The notes below the pieces were generated by a model. That model did not search any database. It was not told where the DNA came from and saw nothing but the letters and a program-made list of their open reading frames with translations. From Tillus elongatus (taxonomy: Eukaryota; Arthropoda; Insecta; Coleoptera; Cleridae), in assembly GCA_964006375.1 (NCBI GenBank), contig OZ023267.1, positions 19,034,539 through 19,098,538 of the forward strand: a stretch of DNA of 64,000 nucleotides. Direction: 5' to 3'. The position numbers and the translations under genes were made by a program. Below, one piece after another: positions 42,514 through 51,055 of this stretch (its first letter is position 1; each line of letters starts with the position of its first letter).

Positions 42514-43612
42514 AAAGACTTAATTTATCTTAAGAACGTGGCCGAATATAACGGATACACTGCTTGTCTAGTGGAGAAATTAATCAACAAACAGAAAACA
42601 AAGAAAATGTTAACGGGATGAGCGGCGTTTAGAAGAGAGAAAGCCGAAAAAAACTTTGTTTGCTTACCATTTGCACCTCGAATCACGAGGGGTCCAGATA
42701 GCATTTTTTTAAACCCACCTAACTAACATTTTCTTAATGAAGAGAGAGAGAGAGAGAGCCAAAAATACTTTGTTTGCTTACAGTTTGAACCACCAACCAC
42801 GATGGTCTAGATAGCAATTTTTAAAAAGTCAACTTCCAACTAAAATTTTCGACAAAAAATACATTAAAAACTTGCTAGGTAACCCAAAAGACAAGGATAG
42901 CACCGCCAAAATGTCGGAAATTTATGAGATAAGTTGTAAATATCTTAAATACGTCGGACAAACAAAAATATCTATTGGAATTAGATTGAAAGAACATTTA
43001 GCACAATTATGATATGGTACTATCGATAGATCTTCCGTCGCCCGACATATTTGCGATACTAATCACCACATTAATGAGAATAATCTAAAATTAATTTAAA
43101 AAATGTTAGACAACCGGGACAGCTAAATGCCTTCGAGAGCATATATATTGCTTAATATAGTAATAATAAAAAATGTATCAACCTCGCTCCTCCACCCATG
43201 AGCAGTCACCTGATCGATTGCTTTATAAAATAAATACCGACAGTCTGACACGTCTCAGAGATAATAAAAAAATAGAGATATTTTCGCGAAACGAAACTAT
43301 GTTAATTTAGCTGTCGTTGGATCTTCCCAAAATCGCTAGAAACCGAAACCTTTCAGGTTAAAGTAACAAAGAAAGTTCAAAAACCTCGTCCGGCCATAAA
43401 ACTACAATACACTGCAGAATTTGCCTTGCGATTTAGTCTCCCTCTCGGTTTCGTTCTTTACTCGAAGATTCAGTATAAAAGGTAATGTTAGTAGTAAAGT
43501 AGTTCGAATTTTCATCCGCCGATGACACTAACTGGGTTAATGAAACGATCGTCAGTTCTTTTTAAAATGTGTTGTGGTGATTTGGGTTCTCCAAGTGTAC
43601 TTATCCTTTAAA
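42514..43612 (+). mobile_element. Penelope-like element, 3' half with pLTR and internal duplication
   Basis: Starts at the hAT target duplication with AAGACTTAATTTATCTTAAG, then AACGTGGCCGAATATAACGG, equivalent to 14367-14400. A segment with AAACTTTGTTTGCTTAC, GAACC/CACCTCGA and TCTAGATAGCA is present twice (42645 and 42765), separated by a (GA)n run. The GIY-YIG part reads MSEIYEISCK, YLKYVGQTKISIGIRLKEHL and SVARHICDTNHHINENNLK (42913-43098) in one frame with one stop. The short CATATATA seed is at 43139, then the GCTCCTCCACCCATGAG box, TATA-like AGTATAAAAGG (43472), the hammerhead motif and the TGTGTTGTGGTGATTTGGG terminus near 43570-43610. Confidence 0.85.
43519..43553 (+). ncRNA. Hammerhead ribozyme-like motif, PLE type 1 (core mutation)
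   Basis: Plus strand: CCGATGA (the U of CUGAUGA replaced by C), extra C, ACTAAC-TGG-GTTAAT (one C-A mismatch), GAA, AC-GATC-GT, C. Recognisable by position in the pLTR and by the GAAACGATCGTC end. The core change predicts loss of activity. Confidence 0.6.
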
Positions 43613-43624
43613 TAATGTTGTCGG

Positions 43625-44340
43625 AAAATTTTAGAATATATCCCAGTCATTTTTCATATCTCCTCTCTATTTTGTCGATTGAATGCTTGCTTTGCCATTA
43701 GGCTCCTCCTCAGTTTTTTTCTACATTTACCATCATCCGTAATAACACTTCCAAGCTACGTGCACAATTCCACTCGTTCAAGTTGTTGCTTGTTTAGCTT
43801 TAGACGCATGTTTGCAGTTTTATTCCTCCTTATCTTCTTTCTTCTTACTTTTAGAGCCTCGATGGTTCAGTGGTAAAAACGTGTGCCTCTGAACCGAAGG
43901 ATACTGGGTTCGATCACAGGGTTCTCCTTTCATTTTTTCATTACATACTGTAACATTAACATCAACCGAGCTTGTGGTATTGTATTTGAGCAAGCTGAAT
44001 GTCTGCACGATCCGCCCTGTGGAGGCGACGTAAAGCCATCGCTCCCGTGTCCATGCGATGTTGGGGACGTTAAAGATCCCTACCCTCCTCACGGAAAGGC
44101 GGGCGTTCAGCAAAATTTCCAGGATACTAAGGTGAAACTGCTTCCTGGCGTCGGTGATTGACCATAGTAGCGGAAATAGACCGACGTTAAAGAAACAAAA
44201 CACACACACACACACTTACTTTTGTTTTCGCCGTATTGATTTTTTGTCTAAACCTTGTCAACACATTATTCAGCATATTGAGCATTGTTTTCCATTTCTC
44301 CTATCAGCATTACGTCATCTTCATAACTTGTGCAATGGAA
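43625..44340 (-). pseudogene. RTE-type LINE reverse transcriptase fragment, split by a SINE
   Basis: Minus strand, before the SINE: YEDDVMLIGEMENN (44330-44290; YADD-type box with Ala to Glu), then LNNVLTRFRQKINTAKTKV in another frame up to about 44207. After the SINE (below 43856): MRLKLNKQQLERVELC, LGSVITDDGKCRKKLRR and LMAKQAFNRQ down to about 43660. These are consecutive parts of an RTE-type RT (catalytic box, KTK segment, YLGSxIT-DGxC segment). The SINE at 43856-44206 interrupts between KTKV and MR. Confidence 0.75.
43856..44206 (+). mobile_element. tRNA-headed SINE, copy 2, inserted in the RTE fragment
   Basis: Head GCCTCGATGGTTCAGTGGTA and CTGGGTTCGATCACAGGG (A- and B-box-like), body GTCCATGCGATGTTGGGGAC, GTTAAAGATCCCTACC and CGGTGATTGACCATAGTAGC, end GACCGACGTTAAAGAAACAA followed by (CA)n. 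CTTACTTTT stands directly before the head and after the (CA)n tail, consistent with a target-site duplication. The minus-strand RTE coding sequence continues across it. Confidence 0.9.
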
Positions 44341-44492
44341 CAGTGGTCAATTTACTTTAATTTCTGGTTCTGGTGTCTTTTATTTCAACTATATATTATA
44401 TGAAAGCAAATGTGTAATAGGACTTTTAGTCAATTTTCATAAAGAAAATTTACTATTAAAGAGGTTACGATAAGACTTTCGGAAAATTCATT

Positions 44493-44495
<3 letters not shown>

Positions 44496-44572
<77 letters not shown>
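44496..44572. repeat. (TA)n microsatellite
   Basis: Uninterrupted tract immediately left of the palindrome at 44575-44728. Confidence 0.95.
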
Positions 44573-44574
<2 letters not shown>

Positions 44575-44575
<1 letters not shown>

Positions 44576-44728
44576 TGCAGTAGTTTCTGTGATTTGTTTA
44601 CGTGGACTGCGGTTTCGAACCTTCTTGCTTCATCATCAGCACACTACTGAGGCGTGCTGATGAGCAACCAGGAAGGTACTAAAGTGCAGTCCACGTAAAC
44701 AAATAAAAAATCACAGAAACTACAGCAA
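44575..44728. repeat. Palindrome of two inverted hammerhead-bearing units
   Basis: Left arm 44575-44642 and right arm 44655-44728 pair over AGTTTCTGTGAT, TTTGTTTACGTGGACTGC and GCTTCATCATCAGCAC, with a 12-bp centre. The left arm carries an intact hammerhead-like motif on the minus strand. The right arm carries the equivalent on the plus strand (44657-44691), but there GAA has become TAA and stem II has decayed. (TA)n tracts lie on both sides (44496-44572 and 44783-44875). Confidence 0.8.
44605..44639 (-). ncRNA. Hammerhead ribozyme-like motif, type 3
   Basis: Minus strand: CTGATGA, extra T, stem II GAAGC-AAGAA-GGTTC (one mismatch), GAA, AC-CGCA-GT, C. Stem I can form from GTG before the core and CAC after it, extended by two wobbles. 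All core nucleotides and a GTC cleavage triplet are present. It has the same extra nucleotide after the core as types 1 and 2, but the rest of the sequence is unrelated to type 1. Confidence 0.65.
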
Positions 44729-44780
44729 ACAAATAAAGTGTATATTTAAAAGTGATTACAGTGTAGTGCAACATTCCAAA

Positions 44781-44782
<2 letters not shown>

Positions 44783-44875
<93 letters not shown>
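44783..44875. repeat. (TA)n microsatellite, about 92 bp
   Basis: Uninterrupted tract between the palindrome and the mariner-type transposase copy. Confidence 0.95.
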
Positions 44876-44878
<3 letters not shown>

Positions 44879-44910
44879 AAAAACAAAATCAAACGATCAA
44901 AAATGTTTAT

Positions 44911-46023
44911 TCAGTTAAATAAGTGTTCAAATTGTTGACTAACAGCTTCCATACAAAAGTATAAATTTTGTTCTTCAAAACGAGCTCAGACATTCTGGAG
45001 CATTTGTGGCGATATTAGACGGCATTCTTCAACAATGCGTCGTCGTAATTCTTCCAGAGACTCTGGTTCTGTTGCGAAAATACTACTCTTTAAATGGTCC
45101 CATAGAAAGAAGTCTAAAGGAGTTAAATCCGGTGATCTAGGGGGCCACTCAATGGCACATCTACGCTCAATCCATTGCTCTGGAAAGTCTCTGTTCAAAA
45201 ACTCCCTAACACGTTGTGAAAAATGCGGAGGAGCTCCATCTTGTTGGAACACGAATTGATTTTTTTGATAGCGATCATCATTTTCAACAAGGTCAATTAG
45301 TAGAGGGTAAACGATATCTTCTAGTAACTCCAAATACGTTTCGCCACTCAAATTGCCATCAAGAAAAATTGGTCCGATTAAACGGTCTCGAAAAATGCCC
45401 GTCAAGACATTCAATTTCTGTGGAGTTTGAGTGTGGACTTCGTGAAAATTTCTTGGATTATTATCTGCCCAATAACCACAATTATAACGATTGATTGTAG
45501 AGTTTAATAAAAACGTACACTCGTCTGAAAAACAGATATTGAACAGAAAGTTCCCGTTATCAGTAATTCGTGCAGTCATAACTTCACAAAACTCCAGCCG
45601 CCGATCAAAATCATCTTCATTCAGTTGTTGTACAAGATGAATTTTATACGGGTGAAATTTATTATGCTTCAATATTCGCTGAATAGTTCTTCTTTTGATG
45701 TTTGAAACAGTGGCCAATTTTCTCGTGCTCAAAATTGGGCTTGCAGCAATTTGTCCTAAAACTTCAATCTCAGTAGTCTCGTTTCTAACCGGAAATTCAC
45801 GTTCAGGATCCCGTTTTTTGTTGGCTACTGAACCACTTTGTCGAAACTTTGCTACTAACTCCAAAATATATTTTCTGTTAACATGTCTGTTTGGATTTCG
45901 TTCATTAAACAAATTTGCGGTCCGGTTGGCACAGTCATCGTTTTTGAAAAAAAGAGTAATTATTTCAACTCTGTCTTCTACAGAATACACCATTGTGAAA
46001 TTAATTTTCGGTAGTACTATCAA
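44911..46023 (-). pseudogene. mariner/Tc3-type transposase, nearly intact
   Basis: ORF of 345 codons (46023-44986), likely starting at MVYSVEDRVEIITLFF (residue 11). An N-terminal helix-turn-helix region runs to GSVANKKR (about residues 12-70). A second HTH-like part RKLATVSNIKRRTIQRILK precedes KFHPYKIHLVQQLNEDD. Catalytic boxes follow: CFSDECTF (first Asp, near 170), QKLNVLTGIF, FVFQQDGAPPHF (second Asp) and PPRSPDLTPLDFFLWDHLK (third Asp; about 36 residues between the second and third by my count). A TGA at 44986-44988 interrupts at LQNV; the normal tail RFEEQNLYFCMEAVSQQFEHLFN (split here) continues in frame to a stop at 44911-44913. A CGA-to-TGA change would explain it. Clear terminal inverted repeats were not found. 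Confidence 0.9.
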
Positions 46024-46057
46024 GTATCAAACCGACCGATAAACTGAAACAATAAAC

Positions 46058-46165
46058 CGCATTTCTCTCATTTCGTTAAGAAATGTTCTAATAGTCAATT
46101 TTTTGTTTACAAACCAACAAAACATTGACTATCAGCACATTTCTTATCGGAATGAGTGAAATGCG
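46058..46165. repeat. Hairpin upstream of the transposase, 42-bp arms
   Basis: Left arm 46058-46099 (CGCATTTCTCTCATTTCG, then TTAAGAAATGT, then AGTCAAT) and right arm 46124-46165 (ATTGACT, then ACATTTCTTA, then AATGAGTGAAATGCG) pair with a few mismatches around a 24-bp loop. It lies 35 bp from the transposase start and may be a subterminal structure of that element. Confidence 0.75.
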
Positions 46166-46452
46166 TTTTTGCATCTTCAACTGTGAATAATTTGTAAACG
46201 AGTTGACAAAATTTCCAAAAAAATTAGTGTGCTGAATTCAGAAAATAAAGAGCTTTCAAGTGATGTCACACTCGACCTATGTTCCATATTTTAAATATAA
46301 GGGTTGTTATCACCACCCTTAAGGGGTTGATGCAACAAAGTTGAGTTTTACGTCAAAACATGTCCCCCTCAATATTAAAATTGACGTGTTTCAGCGTTTC
46401 TTAAAAAAAATTTCTCTGGACGCAAATCGGTCCGTTTCGTTTTCAATGCGCC

Positions 46453-46457
<5 letters not shown>
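46166..46457. other. Non-coding repeat between hairpin and (TA)n
   Basis: Contains GGGTTGTTATCACCACCCTTA, split as GGGTTGTTATCACC and ACCCTTA, which folds on itself, and ACGTGTTTCAGCGTTTCTTA. No ORF. Confidence 0.4.

Positions 46458-46525
<68 letters not shown>
46458..46525. repeat. (TA)n microsatellite
   Basis: Uninterrupted tract; the repeat shared with 420-960 follows it directly, as at 363-412. Confidence 0.95.
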
Positions 46526-46527
<2 letters not shown>

Positions 46528-46529
46528 AT

Positions 46530-46870
46530 GTATCCAACCGATAACTCAAAAAAGACCTCACTTATCTGGGGATTAGGATTATCTTCATTTTGTTAATGAC
46601 TTGGCTGATTTCGTTCATCAGATCTTAACGCCCAATTTAACAAACAATGGACGTTTCAATTATTGCAAGATGTAGCCGAGTTGTCAGATCTTCAGAAATT
46701 TCTACATGAAATTTCTGAAGATCTGACAACTCGGCTTAAACCTCGCAAATTTTCACAACGTTTGATAATGAATAGATTTTTTTTATGAATGCCCATTTTA
46801 TCAATTAGTTAAAATAGTAAACCGTAACTATTTAACGCGTGCAAATTTCGAATTACATATTTTTTAGGAT
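46530..46870 (+). repeat. Second copy of the 420-960 repeat, with a perfect palindrome
   Basis: Same order of boxes as 420-960. At 46674-46702 and 46708-46736 the segment AGCCGAGTTGTCAGATCT / TCAGAAATTTC is followed by its exact inverse with only a 5-bp spacer. The copy at 780-810 has a single, unduplicated version. Confidence 0.7.
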
Positions 46871-47139
46871 TTTTCATTTATAACTAGAATTCTAATTAAA
46901 TCTACCTGACGTCAGTAGACCGCGTTCGCACAAGATCGCAGTGCTAATCTCGACCCCGCTGTCATTTGTCATTCTGTGGTAGATTGTAGATTGTCAATAT
47001 TGAATTAAAAATTTGGTAACCTCAAATTTAGATAATATTGGCTTAGTACCAAGGTTTATAGATTTAACCCTCGGAATTTGTGTACATAAGAATAATCATT
47101 TTTGGTGCTTTATCAAGACTGTCAACTTAAATATCTACT

Positions 47140-47340
47140 AGCTTTCGTGGCGGTGCGGGAAAGTCGATTCAGACTTTCCAATACGGACTCGGGGGACGAC
47201 GGTTCGAGACTCACCGGCGGCGGATGATTTTTCAAAAATCACTGTCGTCGTTGAGATCGAGCTCAAGGTGGAGGGTAGGTTAGTTTAGATGAGCAAAAAG
47301 GGTCAGCAATAGCCTAATTGCCAGTAAGCATCTTACCGTT
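47140..47340 (+). mobile_element. Possible tRNA-derived SINE of a second type
   Basis: TTCGTGGCGGTGCGGG resembles an A box (one mismatch to the consensus), and ACGGTTCGAGACTC about 55 bp later matches the B-box consensus GGTTCGANNC. A shared-body sequence with the SINE at 35435 was not seen. It is present once, so the assignment as a SINE rather than a decayed tRNA-like sequence is weak. Confidence 0.35.
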
Positions 47341-48379
47341 TTTAAGTATCTACTTATAACGCTAAAGATATAAAGTTAAAGAATTACGCCCTATTAAGTA
47401 ATAAGTGTCATGTTTAATATCCGGAAGGTCAGTGTACTGTTTCTTGCGTTAATCTAATCAAATATGAATTTAGATGGAGTTTATTTTATATAAATTTCAT
47501 TGCAGACTATATTTGAAGTCTTTTAAAAAATGTTTCAAGAAAGACGCGTAGAAGCACTCCAGTATGCATAAGCAACAAGAGATGTGTTGTGGAAACAAGC
47601 CCTCCAAAAGTTACGGGACACGGACTGAATAGTGGTGCTGGGCGGGTAAATGCGAGAAAATATTGTCGCTCAATGTATTATAAAAAGTTTGCGTGTTGTG
47701 TGTGTTCTGTATAAAAAAAGGACAAATTTTCAGGAGTCAAATCTGAAGTCATTTTAGTCGAAAGTTCATAGCTTGCTGTAAAACTTTTATCTTGGTAGCG
47801 GATCGGTTGAACGGTTTTTAAATTATTTAAGTCTCTCTTTAATTTGCAGGCACCCTTGAGATACATCCCTGTATTCACTCAGGATCGCCTAATTCTCCCC
47901 AAACAAATCTAATTAGTCGCGTATTAAAGCGAGTGGGCTCTCTGGTGAAATTTCAAGAACGCAAACTGCATTTACTTGATTGTCAGCCATCCAGGAGGGA
48001 TGCCATTACTCGAAATTAATATTAAAAATCCAATTGGATACGGCATAATTAAATAAAAATCCCACTAAGAACTGATTCGTGCTGTGGATCCGGTTGATTA
48101 TAATAAAAGTTAAGTGGAAAGAAGTTCCTGGAAAGCTTCTAAAGTACATCCTCTGCCATGATATCCGCTCACAGCAAAAATTAACATAATTCTTGACATT
48201 GTTCGAGCACTTGAAAGAAATTAAATAAAACTGAATTTAGCTTCAATCTCCTGCTTTAATATTCTTTTGAGTGGGCATTGTTACAAGGTCGTTGTATTTG
48301 ATACTGTTCTCTTAAAATATGATGGAATGCATTATTATTTCCATGCCAACTAAAATTTAATGAATAAAGGTCAGTATGC
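47341..48379. other. No recognisable gene
   Basis: No credible ORF, RNA gene or repeat seen. The 66-codon minus ORF (47678-47878) has no domain I recognise. Confidence 0.45.
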
Positions 48380-48387
48380 GGCAAATG

Positions 48388-49404
48388 CAAGGGCGTACAC
48401 AGCGAGGGGCAGCTGCCCCCCCCCCCCCCCGAAGCCTGGAAGAAGCAAAAAAATAAATCCTTATAAAAAAAATAATACCACAAACAAATAGGATAATTAT
48501 CGTACATCCCGCAAAGCTTTACACTGATTTAGAGCCATCTAGCGACTGGTAGCGAAATCTGTCGGCCAGTTAGTGGGATTCGAGAAAGACTGAGAGATCG
48601 CTCGGGTCTACAGGCGGCAGCCAATGAGAGAAAAGGAAATATTCTAGAAAGGTCTCCGCCTTCCCCTTCGATCTAGAGAGTTCCGCATGTCCGCATCACT
48701 ATATTAACTGACCCGCCCGCCGCTACTTGATCAGTATTTGTATGTTAGTTGAACTGTTGGTGTTTACTACTAAGTATTTTTTTAAACAACCAATTATTAT
48801 AGTTTATTAGTTTACCTTCCTATTTACGTTTGGAGAACACTGAGGCTGCTTAAGTGGATATAAGAAACTGGTTTCAAAAAGGTAAGTTAGGTAATTTCTC
48901 AATTTATGTGGAAAATAAAATTTAAAGGATATTGAAGTGGCTGCACTTTTGGAGGAGGCTAATATTTTTCCCCTGCAACAAGGCAGGCACTCCTCATTTT
49001 AAGTGCTTTCCCATCAACTAGGGCTACTGTTGGACGATCTTTCAGTACCCTTCGAAGGGTAAAGACCTGGCTGAGAAGTACAATGGGAGAAGACAGACTG
49101 ACTGGGTTATGTTTGATGAGCGCCCATCGGAAATTCTTCAAGGAAAATCAGGACTGGATTGAAACGAGAGTTTTGAACAAGTTTTGTACAAATCCAAGAA
49201 AATTTATACTACTATAAGACATGTAACTAGAATAATTTTTTTTCAAGCAAATAATTGTAATAACTTAGTTGATAAAGCACTGCTATAATTATATATAATT
49301 TTCTTAAAATTTTGGTTTCATTCACCTTTTCCGCGATAAGATGTTACAACCTGAACGACCATGGCTTGCCCCCCCCCCTAGTTTTAAGCCTGGGTACGCC
49401 CTTG
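48388..49404 (+). mobile_element. hAT-type element, second family, with 8-bp target-site duplication
   Basis: Left terminus CAAGGGCGTACACAG; right terminus CTGGGTACGCCCTTG; flanks GGCAAATG (48380-48387) and GGCAAGTG (49405-49412), an 8-bp duplication with one change. C-runs (48415 and 49369) lie just inside both ends. The interior keeps a GC-richer 5' region (48540-48740), a splice-donor-like AAGGTAAGT (48879) and the 3' end of a transposase. It is an internally deleted, non-autonomous copy. Confidence 0.85.
48933..49217 (+). pseudogene. hAT transposase C-terminal dimerisation domain
   Basis: After a short frame reading VAALLEEANIF, a shifted frame gives RQALLILSAFPSTRATVGR, SFSTLRRVKTWLRSTMGED and RLTGLCLMSAHRKFF, ending FILL stop at 49217. 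This is the C-terminal hAT dimerisation block (LPVTTxTVERSFSTLRRVKTWLRSTM in family terms) of ZMYM1-like transposases. Everything N-terminal of it is deleted. Together with the N-terminal half in the hAT at 40855-42505 it shows that autonomous relatives existed, but the termini differ, so these are two families. Confidence 0.85.
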
Positions 49405-49659
49405 GGCAAGTGCCTTACGGTATAGAAAAAAAGGTGCTAGTTAAATGAAATGAAAAAAAAAACAGGTAACAAAGCATATATGTAACACATTTTATAATCG
49501 TCTCTAAGCGGAACGTTTACATGGCAATTTTACCCCTCAAAAAATTATTTACCTTGGTCTTCAAAACCACACTTAACTATACATATGACTTCATTGCATG
49601 GCGAAAATCGTTACCTTTTAAATGTTTTTTGTGCTTTCATAATAAATAATACTCTAATG
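49405..49659. other. No recognisable gene
   Basis: AT-rich linker; minus-strand frames next to the mariner fragment could be its decayed tail, but I cannot align them. Confidence 0.4.
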
Positions 49660-49860
49660 GTGGTCAGCCAACGCGCAATTAATTTTATCAATTGTTTGTA
49701 GTGCAAGCAACGACTTGTGATCAGGGACGTTGTCTTGCAAAAAGAGAATACCTTTAGCCAGTTTTCGCTGAGTTTTTCCACAATTTTCTCGCGTAATTAA
49801 GTTATCAACTCAATATAGTATACTCCAGTAATAGTTCTACCTGTCCCCAAAAAATCTAGC
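49660..49860 (-). pseudogene. mariner (DD34D-like) transposase fragment
   Basis: Minus strand: LDFLGTGRTITGVYYIELIT, stop, LRE, then after a frameshift KLAKGILFLQDNVPDHKSLL. In classical mariners this is the DFLxxGxTIxxxYY segment followed by the second catalytic Asp box (LLxDNAPxH). The surrounding catalytic parts are missing. Different lineage from the Tc3-like copies. Confidence 0.7.
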
Positions 49861-50034
49861 AGTTATAGTAATAATAATAAATTCGTCTTTATTGAATTAA
49901 ATATCTCGAATATAACATATGATAATAATAATCATAATATTAATTATAAATATAAAGGTATTTAAACAGAAACATTAGATGACAACATACCGAAGCTAAG
50001 GCAAAATCCAGCGTGGATAACTAGTCATACTGGA

Positions 50035-50375
50035 GCCTCGGTGGTCCAGGGGTAAGAACGTATGCTTCTGAACCAAAGGGTACTGGGGTCGGTTCCCAGG
50101 GTTTCCCTTTCATTTTTTCAATACAAGCTGTAATAAATTAACATCAATCGAGGTTCTGGCATTATATTTAAGCAAGTGGAATGTCGGCAAGTTCCGCCCT
50201 TCAGAGGGGGTGTAAAGCCGTCGGTCCCGTGTCCATGCGCTGTTGGGCACGTTAAAGATCCCAACCCTCCTCACAGAAAAGCAGGGGTTCGGCAAAATTT
50301 CCAGGATGAAGAGGTGAAACGTCTCCGGTGATTGGCTATATTCGCGGAAATAGGCCGACGTTAAAGTAAAAAAAA
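50035..50375 (+). mobile_element. tRNA-headed SINE, copy 3, with 12-bp target-site duplication
   Basis: Head GCCTCGGTGGTCCAGGGGTA and CTGGGGTCGGTTCCCAGGG, body GTCCATGCGCTGTTGGGCAC, GTTAAAGATCCCAACC and CGGTGATTGGCTATATTCGC, end GGCCGACGTTAAAGTAAAAA. ACTAGTCATACT before the head and ACTACTCATACT after the A-rich tail form a likely target duplication (one difference). Decay: the B box has changed (GGTCGGTTCC), and a short stretch of the body (about CTGCTCCCTGGTGT) is lost. Confidence 0.9.
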
Positions 50376-50448
50376 AACTACTCATACTTAACCGCGGAGA
50401 GGGCATCTCACCACCCTCGCCAGCAACCACCTAACCGCATTCACACAC

Positions 50449-50451
<3 letters not shown>

Positions 50452-50482
<31 letters not shown>
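50452..50482. repeat. (GA)n microsatellite
   Basis: GA dinucleotide tract of about 30 bp. Confidence 0.9.
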
Positions 50483-50487
<5 letters not shown>

Positions 50488-50639
50488 TGGGGGGAATGCA
50501 TATTAATAATTATTCAGTCAAGGTTCAATTTAATTAATTTAAATATTATTCACAAAAAAAAAATATTAACTAAAAGAAATAAACAAAAAAGACAAGAAAA
50601 TAATATGTAACATTTCGCGTTAAATAACTACTAAATCGC

Positions 50640-51055
50640 CATTTAGTAATACACATTTTCAATTATTTTACTATTGTTATTTACTGCTTTACGTATCTCA
50701 GCTGATGTAGGCTGCCCACAAGTCTAGGTTATTCCGTCACGATGTTCTTGCAACCTTTGTAGCCTGCTTTTGTACACTTTTGCTTTGACATTTTCCCATT
50801 AATAAAAATCGAGGGGAGTTAGGTTGGGAGATCTAGGCGGCCAGAAAATTAAAGGACTATTTCGATCATTCCACCTTCGTTGAAAGTTTTGATTGAGCCA
50901 TTGTCTGACTATCACTGCATTATGAATTGGTGCTCCATCTAGCTGAAAATACATATCCAGTTGCACTTGAATTGGAAGTTCATGTAATGCATCCCAAGGT
51001 TCGTTATTTAAAAACTCTAGTAAGCGATCACACCATGCATTAATTTTCTGAGAGG
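50640..51055 (-). pseudogene. mariner/Tc3-type transposase C-terminal part inserted in a PLE
   Basis: Minus strand: RLLEFLNNEPWDALHELPIQ, MYFQLDGAPIHNAVIVRQWL (second catalytic Asp) and FWPPRSPNLTPLDFY (third box with Asp to Asn). After a stop, WENVKAKVYKSRL...SAEIRKAVNNNSKIIENVYY follows to about 50645. The loss of the third catalytic Asp and the missing head make it dead. Its start is fused in frame to a PLE reverse transcriptase (see 51056-52290), producing the chimeric 122-codon ORF at 51167-50799. Confidence 0.8.

Noticed and set aside
44986..45494. Plus-strand ORFs over the mariner transposase
   Set aside because: Shadows of the minus-strand transposase, which has all catalytic boxes.
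35435..50100. tRNA genes at the SINE heads
   Set aside because: The A- and B-box-like motifs are followed by a shared 250-bp body and A- or CA-rich tails with target duplications, so they are SINEs. The acceptor stem does not close.
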